A DNA stretch of 64,000 nt from Solobacterium sp. GTDB taxonomy: Bacteria > Bacillota_I > Bacilli_A > Erysipelotrichales > Erysipelotrichaceae. The notes under the pieces were generated by a model. That model was not told the DNA's origin. It ran no database searches and saw only the letters and a program-made list of their open reading frames with translations. The position numbers and the translations under genes were made by a program. The stretch spans positions 1-64,000 of the forward strand of contig JAFWEW010000033.1 in NCBI GenBank assembly GCA_017512725.1. Reading direction: 5' to 3'. This document shows, piece by piece, positions 15,580 to 23,421 of this stretch. Positions within the stretch are counted from its first letter, which is position 1; each line of letters opens with the position of its first letter.

Positions 15580-15601
15580 CATTTGTAGTCTACTACAAAT
15601 G
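15580..15601. promoter_or_regulatory. 22-bp palindrome upstream of ispE
   Basis: CATTTGTAG and CTACAAATG form perfect 9-bp arms around a 4-nt centre, 17 bp upstream of the ispE start codon and directly before its AGAGG ribosome site. It could be a protein operator or an RNA hairpin in the leader. It overlaps no gene. Confidence 0.5.
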
Positions 15602-15643
15602 AATCACTCAAAATGAACTTATGCGATGTTTTAAAACGCTGTA

Positions 15644-15967
15644 TTACGTTTCATTCCCTTCTGCAGCACACTCTGTTAACTCCGCAATTACAAAACCATT
15701 TTCAACGGATATGAACCGGATTACCGCTGGTGTTTCTTCCTGAAACATCCGGTATATATATCCGGCAGAGTGTGTGCCGCGGCATACAGTTGCCGTACTG
15801 TTGGCAACATATCCGCATATTGTGCCATGATCCGTTACTGCGAGAATGGCTTCATCGTCATACCGGCTGTTATGATCTTTCTTCAGTAAAAGCTCATTTC
15901 CCGGCCTCAGCTGTTCTATCATCCCATACTGATCAATATGACTGATCGTTACAAACAATTTTTCCAT
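15644..15967 (-). CDS. HIRAN-domain-like protein
   Basis: A 107-residue protein with the HIRAN layout: LRPGNELLLKKDHNSRYDDEAILAV followed by GTICGYVANS, that is, a leading G-x-L, a DxxNxxDxxAI-like block and a GYV strand. The run quoted in parts here covers residues about 20-60. HIRAN domains bind DNA ends or stalled forks in eukaryotic helicases; the role of free bacterial copies is unclear. Start at 15967 gives AGGAGG a 9-base spacing; an earlier in-frame ATG at 15973 leaves 3. Not linked to another gene by overlap. Confidence 0.6.
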   Translation of the reverse strand: MEKLFVTISHIDQYGMIEQLRPGNELLLKKDHNSRYDDEAILAVTDHGTICGYVANSTATVCRGTHSAGYIYRMFQEETPAVIRFISVENGFVIAELTECAAEGNET

Positions 15968-16134
15968 TTTCATTTTCCTCCTGGTTGCTTAAACTCTAAT
16001 AATCCGGAAATACAAAAAATGTGCCATGGCAAAATGTTCGTTGTAATATCGTTACTGTTCAGACGGGGTGAATAACGACCATACAAAAAGGACAGATGTA
16101 TAGGAGCTAATGTTAACCAATAGTTCCGGAAAAG

Positions 16135-16347
16135 ATGGTTATGGTGTTTGCGATGGTATTTGGCGCACATCTGCTGCCGTTTTCCTGGTTATATATGTCA
16201 AAGGCCTATATGATTTTTGCGATTGCGATACCGGTAATATCGCTTATCCTCGGTATTGCCGTGAATTCTACAGCAGTAGCAGCGGCAGTTTGTCTGATGG
16301 AGATCTGTTTTCTTTCGATTTTGATTTTTGAAGTGAGAAAACTGTGA
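16135..16347 (+). pseudogene. Membrane-protein fragment, DUF7010-like
   Basis: A 70-residue, strongly hydrophobic reading frame (HLLPFSWLYMSKAYMIFAI, then SLILGIAVNS) resembles the C-terminal part of DUF7010-type membrane proteins as I recall them. An in-frame stop lies seven codons upstream and no good ribosome site precedes the ATG. A competing ATG at 16110 has TAGGAG but encodes a non-protein-like sequence in another frame. The best reading is a 5-prime-truncated remnant. Confidence 0.4.
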
Positions 16348-16414
16348 CTGCTGCAGAGCGATTGTGGACATTCCAAACAACAGTGGTCAATTCCGGTTAT
16401 AAACGATGAAGAGC

Positions 16415-16442
16415 GCTCCTGGTATGATTGGGAGCTTTTTTT
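16415..16442 (+). terminator. Rho-independent terminator
   Basis: A short GC stem (GCTCC with GGAGC, loop of 11) is followed by a run of seven T. It follows the membrane-protein fragment and isolates the TIR operon promoter downstream. Confidence 0.6.
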
Positions 16443-16518
16443 CTGAGACAGCCTTTGAAGGAATGGTGGTTTCGAAAGAAGAAAAGAAGAAGACGGCCGG
16501 GCGAGTGAGATAAAGGCA

Positions 16519-16553
16519 TTTGGGGATGAAGTAACGAGTCTTATAATAACAGT
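16519..16553 (+). promoter_or_regulatory. Promoter of the TIR-LRR operon, apparently leaderless
   Basis: A perfect TATAAT (16542-16547) lies only six bases before the ATG at 16554, so transcription should begin at or next to the start codon. There is no Shine-Dalgarno sequence in the gap. The -35 region is weak (TTTGGG at 16519-16524 with a 17-bp spacer). Confidence 0.55.
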
Positions 16554-18134
16554 ATGGACAGTTACAGCGGGAATCAGAAAGGCTTTGTCTATGTATGGTC
16601 TTCTGACGAATCGGTTACAGAACAATGTCTCGGTCCGCTCGAACAGGAAGGGATCTCGTTTTATCTGAGTGATACCGCAAAACAGCCGGACCGGAATTTG
16701 CTGAAGAAGGCGCATGCGCTGGTTGTTTTTCTGTGGAAACAGAGCACAAAAGACAGCAGGCTTCGTTCTCTGATTACGGATGCGGTTGCGTTTGCCAAAC
16801 CGATCCTCTGTGTATTTATGGAGGACGTGGAACTCGATGCCTGCCTGACCATGCAGACAAATGCGCAGCAGGCACTGTTCCGCTCAAAATATGAGGAGGA
16901 AGAATCATTTCTTACTGCCCTGAAACAAGCCGGCATTTTTGAAAATGTCCAGGTTACTGCTCAGCAGAAAACGGATCAGAGAAACCGGGGACTTCTTGCG
17001 GCGGGGCTTGTCGGCTTCGCAGCACTTTTACTGTTTGTTCTGGTTCTGAAACCGCTGCTGATTTCATCACCGGCATCTGAGAATAACGGGATTCCTGGAC
17101 TGCAGGGGCTGTCCAAAGCGGAACTGGAATCCATTACCGAACTGCATATCATCGGAAATGAAGTGGTCGATTCCTTTTCTCATGCATGGTATGAAGGCAC
17201 GGACCGCTCAGTCCTGTATTGGGACAAACGGATGGAAGGCGGAGAAATGGAACAGCAGGAGACAATTCCTGCAGGGACGATCAGCGATCTTTCGGATCTG
17301 AAACAGCTGAAGAACCTTCAGATCCTGCAGATCGAAGGGCAGCAGATCCGGGATATTTCACCCCTGTTTGAACTTGAGCATCTGAAAGAGCTGTCACTCA
17401 ACTGCAATCCGATTTCGTCACTGGAAGGAATCGAACGTCTGAAGAATCTTACCTGGCTCGATCTCTGTTCGACGGATATCACTGATCTTTCACCGCTTCG
17501 TTCGCTGGAAAACCTGAAGTATGTTCAGCTTGATAAAACCAATATCTACAGCCTGGATGCTCTTTCGGGCATGAAGAACCTTTCCGGCATTCAGTTCAAC
17601 GGAACATTTGTCTCTGAGATTCCGGATGATCTGCATTTACAGGAGCTGTGGGCAAACGGTTCACGCCTTTCTTCCGTACCGGATTTCAGCGGGATAGATG
17701 ACGTTATTCTTTCTCTGAAAAGTACAAGAGTGGACGATATTTCCAACATTTCCACTGCCGTGAATTACAGCATTCTGACAATTGACTGTAATTCCAGCAT
17801 GGATCTCTCCTCACGTCTCATCCGGGAACTGGACGGAATGACGGTCAGAGTCTTTACCGTATATTCCATGCGGATCGATTCCATTCGTGAGCTGGCTTCG
17901 GCAGATTTCACACAGGAAATTCACCTGATCGACTGCACGGTTTCTTCGCTCGAAGGAATTGAGCAGTTTACTGAAGTAACGGAAGTCGAACTGATGCATG
18001 ATACGAATCTTCTGGATCTCTCACCGCTCAATGAAATGGAGAATCTTGAAACAGTAACGCTGTCGGAAGATATGGCTGCGCTTGCGGATGTGCTGGATGA
18101 AAGAATCGAGGTGACTGTACGCAATGATGAGTAA
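16554..18134 (+). CDS. TIR-like - transmembrane - leucine-rich repeat protein A
   Basis: A 526-residue protein in three parts. Residues 10-130 have the TIR-like pattern (FVYVWSSDES start, GISFYLSD strand, ALVVFL, PILCVFME), but the usual catalytic glutamate position is not acidic, so NADase activity is doubtful. One hydrophobic helix spans 147-170. Residues 240-510 carry short leucine-rich repeats of the internalin type (for example LKNLQILQIEGQQI and LENLKYVQLDKTNI). No signal peptide is present, so the TIR part should be inside and the LRR part outside: a mirror image of Toll-like receptors. First gene of a three-gene operon and probably translated from a leaderless mRNA. Confidence 0.75.
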   Translation: MDSYSGNQKGFVYVWSSDESVTEQCLGPLEQEGISFYLSDTAKQPDRNLLKKAHALVVFLWKQSTKDSRLRSLITDAVAFAKPILCVFMEDVELDACLTMQTNAQQALFRSKYEEEESFLTALKQAGIFENVQVTAQQKTDQRNRGLLAAGLVGFAALLLFVLVLKPLLISSPASENNGIPGLQGLSKAELESITELHIIGNEVVDSFSHAWYEGTDRSVLYWDKRMEGGEMEQQETIPAGTISDLSDLKQLKNLQILQIEGQQIRDISPLFELEHLKELSLNCNPISSLEGIERLKNLTWLDLCSTDITDLSPLRSLENLKYVQLDKTNIYSLDALSGMKNLSGIQFNGTFVSEIPDDLHLQELWANGSRLSSVPDFSGIDDVILSLKSTRVDDISNISTAVNYSILTIDCNSSMDLSSRLIRELDGMTVRVFTVYSMRIDSIRELASADFTQEIHLIDCTVSSLEGIEQFTEVTEVELMHDTNLLDLSPLNEMENLETVTLSEDMAALADVLDERIEVTVRNDE

Positions 18135-19005
18135 AGAACGTTTTGCCTATCTTCCGTATACCGGGCCGGAACCTTTCGTGTTTCTCAGGGCGTACAAGTC
18201 TGATCGTTCTTTTGCGGAAGGGCTGGCAGTGCATCTCAGCAAACAGGGTGTCCGTGTGTTTTATGACTGTATCGGAACCCGCAGTGCGTCCGCTCCCGAA
18301 GATGTCGCATGCGGGATTCTCAACTGCAGTCTTGCGGTCTTCGTTCTATCATCCGATGCCTGCGGAAATCTTGATTTCCGTAACGCGGTCAATTATGCCC
18401 TGATGCAGAAAAAGAAAATGGTCTGTATCAGGGAGGAAGGATTTATCCCGGGATACGGACTGGATATGCAGCTGGCAAATGCTCCAGTACTTCCGCTTCA
18501 GGATCCCGAATCCGTGTATGCCGGGCTTTGTTCCAAAGGTCTGATCCGGCCGGAATTCTATGGAGAGGGAATGCGCATCAAGGAAGATGAAACCGGAAAA
18601 CGCAGGTTTCTTCTGGTTTTCGCTGCTGCACTTGTGCTCTTTCTGGCCGGAGCGGTTCTGATCATTCAGAAACGGATTTCCTACATGAATTCACCGGCAT
18701 ATATCTTCCGGAATATCAATGAAGCGGAATACCTTGATATTTCAATGTATGGTGAAGAAGCCTTAACAGCGCTTTCCGGGAAAACCATCCAGACCCTCAA
18801 TATGGATGGAATGGGAGTTCGTGATATCAGCAGTATCTCAGACATTCATGTTTCGCATGTTAATATCGCTCATAATCCGGATGTCGGTTCATTATGGTAT
18901 CTGACCAGGTGTGAAGGGCTTGAAACAGTCACTGTATCCTCGGATATGTATTATCTGATCCGGGATCTGCTTGAATCAGGCATTGAAGTCAGGATGGTGA
19001 AATAA
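18124..19005 (+). CDS. TIR-like - transmembrane - short LRR protein B
   Basis: A 293-residue protein whose start overlaps the end of gene A by 11 bp. Residues 15-140 resemble a TIR domain (PFVFLRAYKSDRSFAEGLAV, then GVRVFYD and AVFVLSSDAC), but the glutamate expected after the S-x2-C segment is replaced, near Asn88. A membrane helix lies at 162-181, followed by a short extracytoplasmic part with one or two LRR-like turns (IQTLNMDGMGVRDIS). The shape repeats that of gene A with a shrunken LRR. It is probably a catalytically dead partner of gene C. Confidence 0.7.
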   Translation: MMSKERFAYLPYTGPEPFVFLRAYKSDRSFAEGLAVHLSKQGVRVFYDCIGTRSASAPEDVACGILNCSLAVFVLSSDACGNLDFRNAVNYALMQKKKMVCIREEGFIPGYGLDMQLANAPVLPLQDPESVYAGLCSKGLIRPEFYGEGMRIKEDETGKRRFLLVFAAALVLFLAGAVLIIQKRISYMNSPAYIFRNINEAEYLDISMYGEEALTALSGKTIQTLNMDGMGVRDISSISDIHVSHVNIAHNPDVGSLWYLTRCEGLETVTVSSDMYYLIRDLLESGIEVRMVK

Positions 19006-19006
19006 T

Positions 19007-19978
19007 ATGGAACGGATCCCTGCATATGAAGGAACCAACAGGTATCTCTTTGTGAGTTATGCGCATAAAGATGCACAGTCTGTTCTGCCTGTAATTGAAA
19101 ACCTTTACCGGAATCATTACCGTCTCTGGTATGACGAGGGTATTACTCCGGGAAGTGAATGGCCGCATAATATCGCATCACATCTTGAACGGGCAGATAC
19201 CGTTCTGGTCTTTTCTTCCGCCAGTTCAATTGCGTCCATCAACTGTGAAAACGAAGTGGTCCGGGCCAGAGAGCTGAACCGCAATATCATCGTTTATACA
19301 CTGGATGACATGGTTCACAGCGGATTGGACGCGTATCCTCACGTACATGATCTTTCGGGACTGGAGGAACATCTTGATCCGAATCTGATCGGAGACGGTA
19401 CAGAAGGATATGAGCACAGCAGTCAGAAAAGCCGCAGAGCGTTTCTGTGGGATATGGTTTCCGGACTTGCGGCTGTGGCCGGAATCGCTATGATTGCAGG
19501 ACTGTATGGGATTGGGGCTGGTTGGTTTGACCGTTTTCTTCCTGCGAGAACCCCGGCGGAAGTTCCTGTACAGGAAACTCCGGAACCCACAGCCGAATCG
19601 ATAAACAATTCGCTGGTTGCCCAGGCTGTACTTTCAAATCTTGGCAGAGATGAGCTGATGAAGAAGGTGGATCTTCCGGAAGAAGAATACCTGGATTTCT
19701 GTCAGATGCTTGGCTTCGATTATGAAACGCGGAATCTGACATATTATGATCTGACCAATGATTTCCGGGAAGAACTGTATGTGATGAATGTGACGGATCA
19801 GGAACTTGAACTTCTGAAGTATTTCCCCTCCCTGAAGCGTCTTTCACTGGATCAGGGAAGAATCAGTTCGCTGGCTCCGCTGCAGGACTGTTCAAACCTG
19901 GAGACGGTGGAACTGTATTACGATCTTCTTCCGGTGGAATTCCCGGACGGGATCAGCTATGAGATCTGGATTCGATAA
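19007..19978 (+). CDS. TIR - transmembrane - LRR-remnant protein C, catalytic glutamate present
   Basis: A 323-residue protein starting 1 bp after gene B ends. Its TIR domain (about 12-125) is the best conserved of the three: YLFVSYAHKDA, LWYDEGITPGSEW, and SINCENEV, which gives the C-x2-E arrangement with the likely NADase glutamate at residue 83. A helix at 147-170 crosses the membrane; a Pro/Thr-rich stalk and a roughly 130-residue outer domain with one LRR-like turn (LKRLSLDQGRISSLAPL) follow. Bacterial TIR domains with this glutamate often cleave NAD to make signalling nucleotides. Catalysis here is inferred. Confidence 0.8.
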   Translation: MERIPAYEGTNRYLFVSYAHKDAQSVLPVIENLYRNHYRLWYDEGITPGSEWPHNIASHLERADTVLVFSSASSIASINCENEVVRARELNRNIIVYTLDDMVHSGLDAYPHVHDLSGLEEHLDPNLIGDGTEGYEHSSQKSRRAFLWDMVSGLAAVAGIAMIAGLYGIGAGWFDRFLPARTPAEVPVQETPEPTAESINNSLVAQAVLSNLGRDELMKKVDLPEEEYLDFCQMLGFDYETRNLTYYDLTNDFREELYVMNVTDQELELLKYFPSLKRLSLDQGRISSLAPLQDCSNLETVELYYDLLPVEFPDGISYEIWIR

Positions 19979-20086
19979 TTCTGTTCTCAGATAATGAGGA
20001 TCAGGCACAGTTCATAAAGGGTCTTCTCTGAATCGAAGGAGTAAGACCTCAGTCAGAGGAAGAGAATAAATGTGGAAGGATTCAAA

Positions 20087-20563
20087 ATGACAAACGAAGA
20101 ACTGATGAATCTCGTCAACCGTTCCCTGTTTGCGGTGATTGGCTATACCGATGAAGCAGAGAGACCAAATGTCCGCAAAGTGTTCTGTGTATGGCACAAA
20201 GGACTGGGCAGACATCTGATTTCGACGAATACCGGTTCGTCTCATACCCAGAGTCTCATGAAGAACGGGAGTGCCTGTCTTTATTTCTCTGACGATACAG
20301 CGTTTGAAGGACTCTGTTTATATGGAACGGCAGTCGCACACTTCGAGAGGGAGTATCGGGAACTGCTTTGGAATGAAGGGGATGAAAAGTACTACCCGAA
20401 CGGTGTGGAGGATGACGACTACTGTGTGCTCGAATTCATCGCTGACAGCGGACGGTTTTACCGCTATGACGGAAAGGGTGATCTGAGTGCTGAAGAGATC
20501 AGCGCATTTGATCAGGGAAAAGAATTCGAAAACGGATACCGTAAAACAAATTACGACAGCTGA
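20087..20563 (+). CDS. Pyridoxamine 5-phosphate oxidase-like FMN-binding protein
   Basis: A 158-residue split-barrel protein of the PNPOx-like group. The N-terminal LFAVIGYTDE strand, RPNVRKVFCVWH, and LISTNTGSSH fit the FMN-binding barrel. Many such proteins are flavin-dependent reductases of unknown substrate; true PdxH activity is not supported. Start taken at ATG 20087, which has AAGGA six bases upstream, rather than an in-frame GTG at 20072. It follows the TIR operon by 108 bp on the same strand. Confidence 0.75.
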   Translation: MTNEELMNLVNRSLFAVIGYTDEAERPNVRKVFCVWHKGLGRHLISTNTGSSHTQSLMKNGSACLYFSDDTAFEGLCLYGTAVAHFEREYRELLWNEGDEKYYPNGVEDDDYCVLEFIADSGRFYRYDGKGDLSAEEISAFDQGKEFENGYRKTNYDS

Positions 20564-20614
20564 TCCTGTAGATTACAGGAAGAAGTCTGCGGTTTGGAAA
20601 GGGGAATCAGAGAC

Positions 20615-20799
20615 ATGCTGAGGTTAAGACCATATAAAAGCTGTGATGCGGAAATCATCAATGGATACAGGATGAAGCTGTGTTCGACAGCTGGGGCGGG
20701 GATCATTTTGGAGAATTCCCGATTTCTGCCCGGATCATTGATGAGAAATACCGTCTGTATAACGGGGACTGCGCTGAACCGGATAATTTCTATCTCTGA
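20615..20799 (+). pseudogene. Broken GNAT acetyltransferase
   Basis: The first 16 codons (MLRLRPYKSCDAEIIN) match the usual start of a GNAT acetyltransferase. From about 20683 a different frame continues with typical GNAT text (SWGGDHFGEFPISARIID, then GDCAEPDNFY) until a stop at 20799. An internal deletion and a frameshift separate the two pieces, and the 3-prime half is missing. The break coincides with the start of the long inverted repeat at 20789. Confidence 0.65.
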
Positions 20800-20872
20800 G
20801 CGAAGAGGACACCATCCATAGGAGCCATTGGGTTTCACCGCATGGGTGGTGTCCTCTTCGCTCAGAGATAGA
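20789..20872. repeat. Long hairpin-forming inverted repeat
   Basis: Two 31-base arms (20789-20819 and 20842-20872) are complementary apart from G-U pairs: 24 bp are perfectly paired (20791-20814 with 20847-20870), around a 22-nt loop. There is no T-tract, so this is not a simple terminator. It interrupts the GNAT reading frame and lies 40 bp from the 32-bp repeat array. It may be a MITE or the scar of one. Confidence 0.75.
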
Positions 20873-20912
20873 GCTTTCTTAATATGTTGTCAGTGTATCT
20901 ATTTGCGAATGC

Positions 20913-21000
20913 TTTCGGAAAATTCCAAGCGAGATTAACAGATAAATCGGAAAATTCGGAGCGACTTTTGAGATAATTTCGGAAAAATCGGAGCGAGTTT
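20913..21000. repeat. Three-unit repeat array, 32-bp period (copy 1)
   Basis: Three 24-bp units start at 20913, 20945 and 20977, an exact 32-bp spacing. They share the core TCGGAAAAWTCSRAGCGA. The 8-bp gaps are not conserved. A second copy with the same unit order and the same period lies at 38306-38393. Repeated protein-binding sites of this type occur at IS21-family ends and in iterons; no such gene is adjacent. The region 20800-21050 contains no other gene. Confidence 0.8.
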
Positions 21001-21050
21001 GCAATATTTGTGTTTCCATCATGGGGATATCGTCATCCGACAGCGTCTGA

Positions 21051-21320
21051 TTATTTCATTATGGTATTCTTATGTGTTTCTCCTGACAGCTCCAGGATCC
21101 TGTCTGCCATTTCTCCGACCGTCTTCATAGCCATTTTGTCTTTCATTTCAAAATGTATGTCAAACGCCGCTTCTACTTCCGAAATAAGCGTAATATGCAT
21201 CAAAGAGTCCCAGCATTCAATATCCTTTGAAGTCGTGGCACCATTTACATAGATATCCTCATCATCGAAAACATCCCGAAATACTTCATTCAATTTCTCG
21301 AAAACATCTTCCCTTGTCAT
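21051..21320 (-). CDS. Acyl carrier protein (FkbH partner)
   Basis: An 89-residue carrier protein. The WDSLMHITLI motif supplies the phosphopantetheine attachment serine at residue 39, and the four-helix pattern and length are normal. It starts within the stop of the upstream fkbH-like gene (TAATG overlap), so the two are co-translated. Together with the FkbH-like protein it should hold an activated glyceryl- or hydroxyacyl-type unit. It is distinct in context from the fatty-acid AcpP. Start at ATG 21320 follows from the overlap; an upstream extension would run through the fkbH 3-prime end. Confidence 0.88.
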   Translation of the reverse strand: MTREDVFEKLNEVFRDVFDDEDIYVNGATTSKDIECWDSLMHITLISEVEAAFDIHFEMKDKMAMKTVGEMADRILELSGETHKNTIMK

Positions 21321-23107
21321 TACAATTCTCTTCCGTTTACCCGGATTACATGGTTTCCGGGCGTATAGTCTGAAACGCGCAGTTCCCACTTCGTATTCCC
21401 TTCTGAATCTTCCATCGTTTTTTCAAATCCGTGCAGGGAATAAAAGTTCCTGACCATTTTGTTTTTTGCGGTCGGATAATACCAGCCGACGATTGTTTCA
21501 ATACCTCTTTCCTTACAGGAAGCCACGAATTCATCCATCATCGCATATTCCATATTTCGTCTGAGTACGCGGCAGCTCATAATCCATGATTCGATGTTCA
21601 CGACCGCATTCTTCGTATGCCCGATGACAACAGACACTATGCCGTTGTCTCCGAACCGGTCTTCAAGCCGTCCGCAGAGATCAATATAATTTTCATCTGC
21701 GGCGATGCCTGCAATTTCCTCCCTCGTATAGCGATGTGTAGTCAGGTTAAACTGATTGGATTTATTGGAAAGCTGCGCAATTCTTGCATAAAGAACCGGT
21801 TCGAACGGCTTTATGGTTCCAGCCATGTTCAGACTTAACAGGTAATCCGTATCGTTTTCGAACCTGGATTTCATCTTGGCACGCTGGACATTTCCGTGAT
21901 ACATCTGACTGCGCATGAAATCCTCTGCGGAGAAAAGCGTCGTTTCAAAGAAGCCGGACCGGTCGAGAACCCTGATATAGTTCTGAACCGGACCGATTTC
22001 CGGTGCTGAAACGCCGCAGATCTGTTCCGTCACGATGTAACGTTCGGAAGGATTGTCATCGACAAACACCAGACTTTCCGGAAGCAGATTCAAATCCTTT
22101 GCGATCTGTACAAAGTTTCGGTCTTTTGATTCCCAATTCGCCTTAATGACGGCCATATCTTCCGGGCGCAGTACACTATCCGGATGTCTGAGACCCTCCA
22201 GCGCATTCTCTTCCTCATTTTTGGAATCCACAGTCAGAAGAATGCCGAGCTGATGATGTTCTTTCAGGTATTTCTGAAATTCAAGATATGCCTCCCCCAT
22301 GGCATCTTCCGGTCCGATTTCAATATTGTCGATCCCATCATCTCCAATTACACCGCCCCAGAGCGTGTTATCGAGATCCAGTACGAATCCCTTTTTGTTT
22401 TTTCCCAGAATGGATTTGATGATATTGGCCACATTGAATGCCAGTAAGGGGATCGCAGACAGGCTGAGGGAATATTTATACAGGTACCAGCTCTCCAGAT
22501 CATGCCAGGCAGAAAGACCATAATCCGAGGAGATGTAATCGATGTCACAGACATAAAAGTTCTCATGCGTCTCGGCATATTCAGCCCATTTCTGGTTGAG
22601 ACGGTTTACAAAGCTTACCTTTCCATGAATGTCGGAACAGTCCTTATTCCCCAGCAGACGATAGAACGGCTTTTCAAAGTTGTTCTGAATGATCGGGCAG
22701 TGAAACACCTCAAAAAGATGGTCCCAGATGGAAGTAAACTTCTGTACTTCATTTTTTATCATCTGATCCACCATTTCTGAAGCGTCATTTATGGAGGGAA
22801 ACCGTTCAATATTCCGGAAGGATGTATGAATGTAAATAAAATCCGGCGCAAAGGAAAGCAGTTCTTCGGGCGGAAACATCGCATCCTGATAATACTGGCT
22901 GTATTCCGACTCATAGAATTCCGGTTCAATCCCGTAATTCAGAAGAAACAATTCCAGGCAGAGCCTGATGTCATTTGTTGTCGAACCGCCGAGAATTGCA
23001 ATTCTCTTCGTTATTCTTCTGGAACCATCATTCAGAAGCTGCTTCCGGAGTCTCCGTTTCTTTCCGATAATCTCGTTTCCGTCAAAGGGATATTCCAGTT
23101 CTTTCAT
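21320..23107 (-). CDS. FkbH-like protein, HAD-IIIC family with GNAT-like C-terminus
   Basis: A 595-residue protein. The N-terminal third has an SGNH-like ILGGSTTNDI segment. The HAD domain carries DLDNTLWGG near residues 244-251 and FVDDNPSER further on. The last 150 residues look like an acyltransferase (QLSNKSNQFNLTTHRYT, ESWIMSCRVL). Relatives such as FkbH load a three-carbon unit from 1,3-bisphosphoglycerate onto an acyl carrier protein; the coupled ACP gene supports the same chemistry. No polyketide synthase is in the window, so the product is unknown. GGGGAGAG precedes the ATG. Confidence 0.88.
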   Translation of the reverse strand: MKELEYPFDGNEIIGKKRRLRKQLLNDGSRRITKRIAILGGSTTNDIRLCLELFLLNYGIEPEFYESEYSQYYQDAMFPPEELLSFAPDFIYIHTSFRNIERFPSINDASEMVDQMIKNEVQKFTSIWDHLFEVFHCPIIQNNFEKPFYRLLGNKDCSDIHGKVSFVNRLNQKWAEYAETHENFYVCDIDYISSDYGLSAWHDLESWYLYKYSLSLSAIPLLAFNVANIIKSILGKNKKGFVLDLDNTLWGGVIGDDGIDNIEIGPEDAMGEAYLEFQKYLKEHHQLGILLTVDSKNEEENALEGLRHPDSVLRPEDMAVIKANWESKDRNFVQIAKDLNLLPESLVFVDDNPSERYIVTEQICGVSAPEIGPVQNYIRVLDRSGFFETTLFSAEDFMRSQMYHGNVQRAKMKSRFENDTDYLLSLNMAGTIKPFEPVLYARIAQLSNKSNQFNLTTHRYTREEIAGIAADENYIDLCGRLEDRFGDNGIVSVVIGHTKNAVVNIESWIMSCRVLRRNMEYAMMDEFVASCKERGIETIVGWYYPTAKNKMVRNFYSLHGFEKTMEDSEGNTKWELRVSDYTPGNHVIRVNGREL

Positions 23108-23421
23108 TCTCTCCCCTTTTTTTCCGATCCAGTCTATCCGGTACAGGTACCGGTGAGTACCTCTCTGTTTTTACATCCTGCCAATATCAACAGGAACAAG
23201 CCTGCATGTGGATAGTTATTCTTATGAAACCAGACAGGATTTCTTCTCAGAAATTATAACGTAAGTCTAACTTTCCTTCCGTCTGTTATCCTCATGACGA
23301 TATTCCGTATTCTGTCAGCTATTAAGAAGTCTGTCAGGAATAACACAATCGCTTCTTCAGCACGGACAAGGCCTGTAAGCCCTGGCAGCCGTTTCACAGA
23401 GAACAACTATATAATTTAGAT
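23108..23421. other. Divergent intergenic region
   Basis: This 314-bp gap separates the fkbH-like gene from the DUF1796 gene. It holds a possible minus-strand -10 (TATAAT complement at 23253-23258), which would give fkbH a leader of about 140 nt, and the plus-strand promoter at its right edge. No gene is visible. Confidence 0.5.
23410..23421 (+). promoter_or_regulatory. Apparently leaderless -10 box
   Basis: A perfect TATAAT (23410-23415) is followed after six bases by the ATG of the DUF1796 gene, and no ribosome site lies between. The same layout precedes the TIR operon at 16542. No good -35 box is visible. Confidence 0.5.

Noticed and set aside
16110-16331. 73-codon frame with TAGGAG before its ATG
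   Set aside because: The translation is not protein-like, and the overlapping frame at 16135 has the hydrophobic pattern of a real membrane protein fragment.
20789-20872. Rho-independent terminator
   Set aside because: The stem is far longer than usual and no T-tract follows on either strand.
20913-21000. CRISPR array
   Set aside because: The gaps between units are only 8 bp, too short for spacers, and no cas gene is present. The exact 32-bp period fits protein-binding repeats better.
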